Below, piece by piece: positions 29,801 through 41,800 of a stretch of 64,000 nt of DNA. The stretch covers positions 105,601,142 through 105,665,141 of the forward strand of contig CM049306.1 in assembly GCA_026874595.1 (NCBI GenBank), read 5' to 3'. Below the pieces are notes generated by a model. The model was not told the origin of the DNA, did no database searches, and saw only the letters and a list, made by a program, of their open reading frames with translations. The stretch's first letter is position 1. The number at the start of each line of letters is the position of its first letter. Source of the DNA: Sipunculus nudus (Eukaryota; Annelida; Sipuncula; Golfingiida; Sipunculidae). Both the position numbers and the translations under genes were made by a program.

Positions 29801-32800
29801 AAGAGGAATTGGCCTTGCCACTTGATGATAATTAAATACTAAATATATATGAATGCACAACAAATAATCTAATAATTATAAATTGTACTGTGTAATATAT
29901 ACCTGAAACCATTTAATCATGCAAATAAGGGAAAACAAGTTATTGGCCTAAGAGTTATACCATGATATATTTTATAAACAAAAAGGTTTAAATGCAAATA
30001 ATTATTCTAAAAACAGTTTAAAACTAGATATTTCTTGGCACCGCAGGTGCCATAGTATCCCCAGACAATTAACCCCCCTCCCCTTTATAAATAGACCCCC
30101 CTTCTCCAGCAGCAAATAATTTCAAACCAATACCTTGAACCACTCCTGATATATGAGCAATTTTCACCGAAAGCAAATATACGGATGGACGCCACCAGTC
30201 TTGAATATAAGATGAAGGTATCCAAGATTAATGGACATGCACAATTCCAGCCAGATCTGTCTTTTAGTTTTAGACTTATAATGCTCAGTACTGTCAAGTG
30301 GCAATGATGGGGTATTAAAAGTGCCAAAACAAGAAAAGGACAGAATGTGGTGCCACCTGTCTTCTGCAGAAGACAGAGCTATCCAAGATCTTCAGTCAGT
30401 TTGATTTTGGACCAATCCATGCATCCCATATTGAGACATATATGATCTTGTGTGATTTTCACCACATGTATGGTAATATTCAAGGTCAAGGCCACTGTCA
30501 TAGAAAAGGTCATGACCCCAAATGGCAATTTCAATATACACCATCCCCTAACCCATGTCTATGTATATGCATAATATGAAAGAAATCTGTCCATTAGTTA
30601 TTGACTTATAATGCTCACAGTACTGTTAAGTGGCAATGATGGGGTATTAAACGGCAAGAAAACAAGTAAAAGAATAACAGGTGGCGCCACCAGTGTCTGG
30701 TACATGACAACACTATCCAAGATCTTCGGTCAAGTTGATTTTTGGACCAATCCATGCATCCCTTATTGAGATATTAATGATTTTGTGAGACTTTCACCAT
30801 ATATGGCAATATTCAAGGTCAAGGCCACTCATAGGAAAGGTCATGACCTTAATTTATATATACATCATCCCATAACCCATGTCTATGTATATGCATAATA
30901 TGAAAGAAATATGTCAATTAGTTTATGACTAATAATGCTCACAGTACTGTTAAGTGCCAATGATAGGGGTATTAAACAGCACAAAAACAGGAAAAGGATA
31001 ACAGGTGGTACCACCAGTTTCCAGTACCTGACAACACTGTCCTAGATCTTCAGTCAAGTTGATTTTTGGGTCAATCCAGAAAAGATTTTTTAAGATATTT
31101 AAGAATTAGTGTGACTTTCCCCCAAAATAGATCTATTCAAGGTCAAGGTCAATCTCCTAGTAAAGGTCATGACCCCATTTCAAATAGGCTTTGTCCTCTC
31201 ACCAATATCTATGCACATGTCAAGTTTGGTAAAAATCCTTACAATATTTTTTAAGTTATCGCGTCCAAAAGAAATCTCTGTGGCAATGGTGGCGCGACCG
31301 TGCTTAAACTAAAGTATCCCAACTTTGTCTGGGGATACAATATGGCCAGATGAGCTAAAGATATAATTCCAGGAAAGTTTGCCCAAATTCTTGATTGAGT
31401 GTACCAGTGGTATGCATGGCAAGAATTTTTAATGGAATGTTCCACACTTTTATAGCAATACATCACTTTGTTGGCACCATTAAATGTGTATTTAATCATT
31501 GTGAACCCTTTTGATACAATTTACAAAATCTTTAATGTAGCAAAAGTAAAGAAGAAAAACAAGTGATCTATGGGTCATGACGCTCAGCCGACTGACATGT
31601 TGATAATATGTCCTTGCACAGACAACTGATTAAGATTGGTGGCATTATTGTTCATGCATATAAGCTGAATTTCATCAATGTTTTTCATTGTTTCTGGGGT
31701 GCTCAAACATACTCCAATACTCTGAGAATATAGGTCACTGTGACCCAATTTCAGGTTTCTGGGGAGAACTTTTGAGGAACTCTAAGGATGTCACGTCAGA
31801 AGATTCTGGGCCCCATGGTTATGATTTGTGCCCTACTTTGGTATCAAATTTTCAATTATTCTGAGGGGTGCTTTAAAGCCCCATAGCTCAGAAAATATGG
31901 GTAACAGAGACCTTAATCATGTTTCCAAGGAGACTTTTCACAGATCTCCCTGGATGTCAAGTTTGAAGATTCTAGGACCAATGGTTACAATCTGAGCCCT
32001 GTTTAGGGACAACCGCATCAGGTGGCGCCACCAGTCTGCAGAAACTGATGTAACACCCCATGATCAATATCCATGCAAAGAATCATGGTGATCAATGCAT
32101 CAGTTGTTAAGATACTTGAACTTTCGTGTCAAATTTTTCATTATTCTGGGGATACTTCGGAGCCCCATAGCTTGAAGAATATGGGTAACAGAGACCTAAT
32201 TCCAGGTTTCCAAGAAGACTTTTCATGGACCTCTCTGGATGTAAAGTGAATATATGGAGGGGCCAGTGGTTACGATTTGTGCCCTGTCAACAGATGACGG
32301 CATCTTTTAAGGTCTCAAAATAGAGAAAAAAATCTTTAAAAAAATAAAAAAAATACAGTTGGCGCAACCAGTCTGCAGAAACTGATGAAATACTTCATGA
32401 TCAATATCCATGCAAAGAATCATGGTGATCAATGCATTAGTTGTTCAGATATTTGAGTATTTGAATCGAATTTTTCATTATTCTGGTGGGTACTTCGGAG
32501 CACTATAGCTGGGAGAATGTGGGTAACAGAGACCTTATTCCAGGTTTCCAAGGTGATTTTTAATGGACTTCTCTGGATGTAAAGTTAGAAGATTCCAGGG
32601 CCAGTGGTTAGGATTTTTATGCCTTGTTGATGGACAGACGGCTAGACGGACGACGGACAGTGATTGCAATAGCTCAGATGACTTACAGTCAGCTGAGCTA
32701 ATAATGAATTTAATAGGGAAAATTATAACATTGATCTAGTTTATGCATCATCTGGGGGGGGGGGGGGGGAGGGGAGTGCAGAAGGGTAGACCAAGTTGAA

Positions 32801-35800
32801 GCCTAGCAATGATAACCTACCTGGAGTGGGGAGTGATTATATGACATCACCCACTACACACCACTGTTAAGCTGGACTCACCAGATGTAAACAATACTTG
32901 ACATGGTGTCTCAAAACTTGAATAAAAGCTACTGTTTTCAATCAATTCCTTTGAAATTTCAGTTTTTTAAGATAAAATCCTTACACAAGTATACATGATG
33001 TGAAAACTGAATAAAATGCTTACAGGGAATAAACATGCCATGGCCAAAGTTGGACAAAATTTAAGGTATTAATTTTTTTATTTATGGTAATAACTTAAAA
33101 AATTGCAAAATTTGTTTCTAATTTTGGGTATACAATTGAATCTTGATAAAATAAAGTTATATCCCTGAATAACAGCATCTAGCTTCAGCAATTCTCATAT
33201 TAAGCAAGTAAATATATTTCCTGATTTTTTTTACAAAGTGCATTATGTAACATAATTAATTACAATTTTTCAAGTAACTGAATGTAATTTGTAATTGAAC
33301 AAAATTCAATTACAAGTAATTGTAATTTTAATGATAACAAGGGTAACTAGATGTGTCGGAATGACACGAATGCTCCCGCCTGGGGGCAAATTAGAAACAT
33401 TTGTTAAATTTTGAAAAATTTTTTAAGTTCAGGAGGTGTCGTATGGTCAAAAGTAGGTCAACAAGGGCAAAATGCAAACTAGATCTGTAACGGGTCTTAT
33501 CATGCAACACACCAAAAATCAGGCCAGTATCTGCAGGCATTGTGAAAAAAAGTCCATACATGTGCATTTTCAATAAAAATTTCTGTCTTTCATGAAATTT
33601 TCTATGTTTAGGAGCCGTAAAACAATCAAAAGTAAGTCAACCGGGACGAAACAAAAACGTGATCTGTAACTGTCATTATCTGCCCACACCTAAAAAATCA
33701 GGGTGATATCTGCAGGCATTGAGGAAAAAAAGTCCATACATATGCACTTGTTATGAAAATTTCTATTTTTCATGAAACTTTCTATGTTCAGGAGCAGTCA
33801 AATGGTCAAAAATGGGTCAACTGGGACAAAACAAGAACTCAATCTGTAACTGGTCATTATCTGCCTACACACCAAAAATCAGGCCTGTATCTGCAGGCAC
33901 TGCGAAAAAAAATCCGTACATGTGCACTTTTTATGAAATTTTCTATGTTAGAGGCTTGTCAAACGGTTAAAAGTAGGTCAACTGGGACAAAACGTGAACT
34001 CGATCTGTAACTGGTCATTATCTGCCCACACACCAAAAATTAGGCCAATATCTACAGGTATTGCGAAAAAAAGTCTGTGCATGTGTATTTGTCATGAAAA
34101 TTTATATTTTTCTTGAAATTTTCTATGTTCAGGAGCCGTAAAGCGGTCAAAAGTAGGTCAACTGGGACAAAACGCTAACTCGATCTGTAACTGGTCATTA
34201 TCTGCCTACACACCAAAAATCAGGCCAATATCTGCAGGCATTGCGAAAAAAAGTCTGTACATGTGTATTTGTCATGAAAGTTCATTTTTCATGAAATTTT
34301 CTATGTTCAGGAGCCGTTAAACGGTCATAAGTAGGTCAACTGGGACAAAACATGAACTTGATCTGTAACTGGTCTATATCTGCCCACACACCAAAAATCA
34401 GGCCAATATCTGCAGGCATTGGGAAAAAAAGTCCGTTCATGTGTATTTGTCATGAAAATTTCTATTTTTCATGAAATTTTCTAAGTTAAGGAGGCGTAAA
34501 ATGTTCAAAAGTAGGTCAACCAAGACGAAACACGAACTTGATCTGTAACTGGTCTATATCTGCCAACACACCAAAAATCAGGCCAATATCTGCAGGCACT
34601 GCAAGAAAAAGTCTGTACATGTGTATTTGTCATGAAAATTTCTATTTTTCAATAAATTTTCTAAGTTAAGGAGGCGTAAAATGGTCAAAAGTAGGTAAAC
34701 CGGGACGAAACGCGAACTCTATCTGTAACTGGTCATTATCTGCCCACACACAAAAAATCAGGCCAATATCTGCAGGCAATGCGAAAAAAAGTCTGTACAA
34801 CTGTTTGATTACGGAATGACGGACATGGGTAAAACTATATGTGTATTTATAATTTCAATTACTTTCCAATTACTTTCCAAATTCATGACAGCACCATACC
34901 TTATATCTCATTCCTTTGCACTGTTTATCAAAACATTCTTGGGTAAGGATTGTAAGCTATGATTATTGAATAAATAGTACCCGTGCATGTAATAAACATG
35001 GTTATTTATTAGTGTGCCTTTTAAGTTATACTGAACTTTTTTTTTGCAAATGCCTCCACTGCAATGTAAATAAAGTAACAAGCTTCCATAATGTACACTT
35101 GTCTAGAGCTTCACTGCAACAAGTGTGGGCTTGCTACATTTCTCACTTTCCCTAAAATGGAGGCTGGAACAAACTCATACTGATCTGGTAACATCAGTGT
35201 TTATCTGCTAATTAGCTGACACTGAGAGAGTCACAGGAACAAAGAGGCTAATGATCTTGGAAGGCTGATATCAGAATTACCTCAAGTCAATGGCCCATGA
35301 GGTAAATAGAGATAGGTATCAAGATAGCAGGGCTGTCTCAGTTGGCTGGCTCTAACATTTGAACAGTCTCCACTGTTTCCTGTGCCCAGAGACTCTGGGC
35401 ATTATATACTTGTTTTGCTATCTGTCATACATAATTAAGAAGCTAACCATGGTGAACGCACTGGATTTTCATTACCTTTTCTTATAAACAATTTCATTTC
35501 ATATTTATATGTATTATTCACATGAAATGTTTGCATTAATGAGTTGAGTGAAATCACATTGTATTTAAATTGTAGTATTTATGACATAACTTTGCATTAA
35601 TGAGTTTAGTGAAATCACAATGTATTTAAATTGTAGTATTTATGACATAACTTTAATCAGCATTGATAGTAAAGAAATTAGGATTTTTCCAGCCACACAC
35701 CCATGCATTTGATCTAACAAAGATAGAACACAAGGTCTTCTTATGTCATTTATTAAAATGACTCAATTCAGCTGGCAGTGCCCAAATTAAATGTCAATCA

Positions 35801-38800
35801 TTCCAGAAGGAAATGTAAGCAGAGTCCAAGATTGCCTGGGTGAGAATATTAATATGTACTAGTTAGTTATTATAATGCATTAAAGCTTCTCAAGGCACTG
35901 CCATATAATCAAACACCAAGTGATACAATTATAATTATAGACAAAAAACACAGTGTTCGGGGGGGGGGGGGGGGGGGGGGACCAAAACGGGCCACCCAAG
36001 CATAAACAAAAAGGCATAGAACTCAAGTATTGCATATGTAAATGTGGTGCAACATGGAGCTTAAAAGAACAAGGGACCTATGGGTCATGAAGCTCAGCTG
36101 TTATATATGATAAAAAAATATTATTTAGAAATGAGGCACATGCTGGTTTTGTGTGGTAATAAATATAAGCTGTATTATGAGTTGTTGTTGTTTAGCTTAT
36201 GTATGATTTTGATAGTACCTTTGGAGACAGGGAAGAGGATTGATTTCATTTATTTTATTAACAAATGGAGTACTATTGTCATACAGATTTTGACTTGGCC
36301 ATATAACTTATAAGCAGAACATATTATATAAGGGTTTAACTATTAATTAAAATAAATTACAAATATTGTCCCAAATATAATTTTTATTAAAAATAATAAG
36401 AGAATCATATGATTTTTTAAAATGAAATATAACTGAAATGATTATTAAAATAATATTAAAGAATATATTCATGAATGCATTCATGAATACATTTTGAAAG
36501 TATTTGCACTGGTATTCATATACTTTCATTTTTACCTGAATTCCCATTCTTTATGCAAGAAATTTTATAATGGAGTACATAATCATATTTGTATTTAAAT
36601 ACAATTACAAAGTATTCGCACCATGTCTGGTATTTATTCAGTTTTCACCAAACAATGATGTTGAGAATCCAGAATATACAAAATTCACACATTTAAATAA
36701 TGATCATAAGTACCTGGTTTTATGGCTTTTATTTATATTAAAAAATAACTGTAATAAATTCATTTTGGACTAATTTCACATCAATGTACACACTAGACAC
36801 AGTAGGAATCTAGATTAATATTATCAACTGCATATTTGTCTATCATTAATTTCCTTCATATGATCCCTAATGATTAGTAATGAATAATATGATTTATTTT
36901 TTATCATTAAAATTGAACTGAAAAGTACCATAGGTGACTGCATGGTGTTATTTGGAATACGTGACATTCAATCCATCGATACAAGATTCTTATATCATCA
37001 GTTACTGCAAGTTAATTTCCTGTTATTATAAACTAACAAATTCCTTTTCTATTTTTCTTTAATTTTTTATTAAAAACCAATGAAAATTTATTAATTTATT
37101 GTTTATTGTTAAGTAGTTGGTTAAAACTACTAGATGAGTTGGGTTGGACACCTGGATCAACTGTGGCTGGCCATAAGCTGCCTGGATTCCTGTGTATGCC
37201 TCGCCTCAAGCATGCATAATCTGCTGAAAGTTCAACAAGGTCAACATACAGGTGACTCAAGAGGGGCTGCAGAGAGCCAAAGTCTGACAGGGTCTCATAA
37301 AAACATTAATAAAAGCTACAATTTTTGGCCAATTTCTTTCAGCTTTCTAAACTTAAAAGCTGAAATCCTTATGTTGCATGATAGGAAAATTATATCAACA
37401 GTGCTCACAGGAAACAAACGTGCCATGGTCAAAGTTGGGCAAAATTTAAGTTACTAATTTTACATTTATACTAATAACTTATAAAATTTGAAAAAATCAT
37501 AACTAATTTTGGGTATTCAATTGAATCTTGATTAAATAATGTTACATCCCTGACAAAAAATCTCTAGCTTCAGCAATCCCCTTGTTAAGGGAGTAAATAT
37601 ATTTTTTGATTTTTTACAAAGTGCATTATGTTTGGGCCCATAACTTAAAACAATTACGCAATACTGACATCATTCTGGCATGTGCATAGAGAATGAAAAA
37701 TATGTATATTATTTATGATTAAAGTCAGATCAGTGGTTTTGATATTAGGCAGTCTTGAAGTGTAACAATGGGTTTTTAATGGAAAAATGAAGTTTTTCAT
37801 TAATATTTCGAAGGAATTTAGTCCTAGTGATCAAATTCTTGGCATGGTAGGGGATTTTGGAGACATCTAACTGTATGCTAAATTTAAGAACTTAGAGCTG
37901 AAGCTGGGGAGCTGAGCTCTAGCAAACTGCATAACACTAGCTTGATGTAAACTTGATGTGACATGGTGCTTGAAAACTTGAATTAAATCTACAGTTTTTG
38001 ATCAACTGGTTTCAAATTTTTGGTGTTAACAGTTGAAAAGCTAACAAAAACATGCTGTGAAAATTAAATCCACAGTACTTACAGGAAAAAACGTGCCATG
38101 GTCAAAGTTGGGCAAAATTTAAGGTACAAATTTTTTATTTTTATTAATATTTTAAAAAATTTAAAAGATTTTCATCTAATTTTGGGTATACAATTTAATT
38201 TTGATTAATTATATTATTATATATATATATATATATAATATATATATTATATTACTGGAAAAAAGGTCCATAGCTTTTACATGTATTGTGTTAAGTGATC
38301 AAATATCTTTCCTGATTTTTTACAAAATGCATTATGTTTGGGTCCATAACTTTTTTAAATTATATAATACAGACATAATTTCTTGAATGTACATAGGAAC
38401 TATATAGAGGAATATTTTATGGTAAATATGAGGAAAAACAGATGAGTGGTTTTGATATTAGGCAGTCCTGAAGTGTGAAAATAGGTTTTTAATAAAAAAT
38501 TGAGGTTTTTCCTTAATTTCTCAAAGGAACGAATTGTTCAGTGACCGTGTGTATTAGATCACCTCAAACGTTAGAACTCTTATGATTGGCTAATAAGATC
38601 ACTTTCATAATTACAGATGGAGGGTTTAAGCCAATCACAACAGGGTATTCTTGGGCCATAAATGCAATTGATTGGCCATCAAGTTGTCAAAAGATTCAGC
38701 AGGGAAATTGAGAATTCTTGGAGAGTTTTGAAAGTTCGTTTTCTGCACTACAGTACATTTTCAAACCAGCGTTTAGGTCATATTTGTTAAAAATATTTGT

Positions 38801-41800
38801 TATAGATAGATGTGAAATAGAAAAAAAAAATTAGTTTGGTCGCATAGCGGCTTTACCAGCTTGCCACTGTTAACAACTTGCTGGATATACAAACAAATTT
38901 ACTTCTTAAGACTAATTATTGCACTCAAAGTCAGACGCTATTTATTACTGCAAATTGGCTAAGTTTCACAAGTTCACTCTTAAAAAATATTATAACTTGT
39001 CATAACTTAAAAACGTAGTCTTGTAACACTTAAAAGAAAATTACTGAACAGATGAAATTATATACTGCATGAGGAAAACTCCAGGAATTCTCAGGGTTTC
39101 TGCAGTATTTCCGACTATCTGTAGTCTTAGTGGCGCGGTTTTATGTGAGGCGTTGGCTTTGCGGATATTTTTATAGTCAAAACAAAAGCAAGCTAAAATG
39201 AAAGCCATTTAGAATGCAGAAACTTTGAAAGGATTCATTTAATTGTTCCAAACGGATGTGATGGAAGCTTTGATGTGTATGGATGCCGAAAAGCAATTTC
39301 GGACTGACAGTGGCCAAGTACATGACGGCATATTAAACTGAGTACGGTATGTACTGTCACGGCCGTGGTAAGAAATGCAGATGAATAAACAAAGATTATT
39401 AATAGTTTTTAAAATTTTAAAAAAGTTGAATAATTCAATGTGATCTCCAATGGAAACCTCACTTTATTAGCAGTTGTTGTATATTCAAAGGACAGTCATT
39501 GTCAAACATGCGCAACACCAAAATTGGCAAAAAGGAAAGGACATGGTAATGAATCAAACAACTCGAGTTCCATGTTGTTGACATTTGATAAACAATAGGC
39601 GAATAGCTGCAAGTCGCATATTGTCATTGTTATTGTCATTCTCGACTGAAATATAAAAACTGCAGTCTATCATGCTAGCAGTGAATATAATTTAGTTTTC
39701 TCCTTGCATATCTGACAAAAAATATATTATTTTGTATTTGTATAAGAGTTTGACTGGTCTTTAATTTGTAAAACTTTATAAATAGGCAGTTCACTTGGCA
39801 TGGACAGTGACTGAATTTTTATTTCAGGTGTGTATGAAATCATAAGTTTTACTGTTCAAACTTTTATTTGTCATTAATTTACCTTCAATGACATTTGAAT
39901 GGCTTGAAATAACATGGCACACGCAAGATGCATGTGGAAAACTCAAGAGGATGATGATAATATTTTAATTTTTATATATTATTTTATACAGGTTTATATA
40001 GAGCCATTTAAATATCAATTTTATAACCCAACTGTACAATACAGGATTCACGTACACTAGTATCCAGGTTTGTTCCAATTTTTTTTTCCCTACCTCCTAC
40101 CTATCACTTTTGTCAATCATGTTCGTAAACCAAAGAATTAAAAAAGTCTGGCCTTAGTGGCATGGCGCAAGAGAAAAGACAGGTTATCCAAAGAGGAACC
40201 CCGACTTTGAATTCTGCGCATGCGCATAGGAGAACTAACAATGTGTGATAAATTGATAACCAATCAGATTCTGTTATCTCTCCACCTTCTGTATATGAAA
40301 GATCACTAAATATACAAGTTATACATGAGAAACCTTGAATGCATGTGTGGTGCCTAATAAATACTTTAATGGTCCTTCGACCCTAAAAGGTCATTTATGA
40401 GTTGATTTATGTGTAGGATTACTGTAAAGGATTAAGGTAGTTGCTAAAAATGTTTTTCCATCTTCAAAAGTTTGAACTAACAATTATTTACACTTGCTCT
40501 AATATGCACATCCCAGTGTTATCAAGAAGAAATACATTTTGTCTAATAAAGGTGAATATGTGATAAAGGAATATTAGATGAAATATTTTGGCACAAATTA
40601 CTTCAAGATAATATGATATTTCTATTTTGAGTCAAAACACTAATTCAGCAAATGTTTCAATGCCTGATACTAAAAAAAATACACGCAATTGAACATTATG
40701 CTATGATATATTATCATTAGTATAGCTTCTGTGCACTTTACATGTGACACCAGACTGGATATGTTTTGTTTGCAGTTTTTCCTTCTATAAATTTAATCAG
40801 TTAGCCTTTCTACCATGAATGATTCTTTACATAAACCATGCATCTGTATATTATACTTTTATAGAAAGTAATTGAAAGTAGTTAATTACTTTTCATAAGT
40901 AATTGTAATTTAATCATTACTTTTTATGTTCGGGCCAATAACATCAAGAAACTTCAAGACCTAATTTCTAGTATGTAAATAGCAAATGTACTGAGGAATA
41001 TGTTGTTAAATATGATCAAATACAGATCAATGATTTTGATATTAGGCAGTCTTAAAGTGTAACAATTGGGTTTTTAATGGAAAATTAGGGTTTTTCCTTA
41101 ATATCTCATAGGAATGAAGTCCGAGTGACTCATTTGCTGTATGGTAAGAGATTTTAGGAACATTTAACTGTATGCTGAATTTCGGATTAGTAGGTCCAAT
41201 AGTTTCAAAATGTGCCCTGTTAACGGACGGACGCCCAGACAGCCAGACGATGGAGAAAGGACCATGACTATAGCTCAGATGACTTAGAGTCAGCTGAGCT
41301 AACCAGAAACAAATGACTTGCCATCTGAAATCAGAACTCTAATACTACATATATATGTGTGTTGTATCATGCATACATCTTAAAGTATAATGATTTGTAT
41401 TGTGGCAAAATTTTTTTCTAAGTCCTACAACTGCATCTGTAGACACATGTATCTACATCAGTCAGACAGTATATGTTTTCTCAGCTCTACAATTGAGTGT
41501 GTACATCCATATTTATATTCATACTTGTAAGGGTTATAACAGGTCTTCATGCTGCATAAGAATATCCACATCAGAACAGATATGATCATTCTAAACAACA
41601 CTCAAGGTCCTACAATGATCCAGGAGTAGGACTCGATCACAGCATAAACTTATGTTTAAAACCATCAAAGTCAACAGATTATTTCAAAATGTTCATTTTT
41701 ACCCCAAGCACAACCCCTGATTGGAATAACTTGTCATCTATGTGGCTGAGAGCCTCACTCTCACCACTTTTGAATCAATACTAAGTAAGTTACTGTAAGT

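Larger units (their letters stand above)
34841..36069. other. Intron 1 sequence, no gene
   Basis: Contains the 61-bp duplication at 35530 and the poly-G run at 35959. No coding signal or known repeat family otherwise. Confidence 0.5.
33249..40921. mobile_element. Composite insertion, possibly hAT-like, 7.7 kb
   Basis: Flanked by CATTATGT (left) and TTTTATGT (right), six of eight bases alike. Both ends carry imperfect inverted repeats of AATTAATTACAATT type and several TAATTAC subrepeats. The interior is composite: a reversed family A element, family D pieces and unique sequence. No transposase recognised. The 8-bp duplication suggests hAT, but the ends are diverged, so this is a hypothesis. 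Confidence 0.4.
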
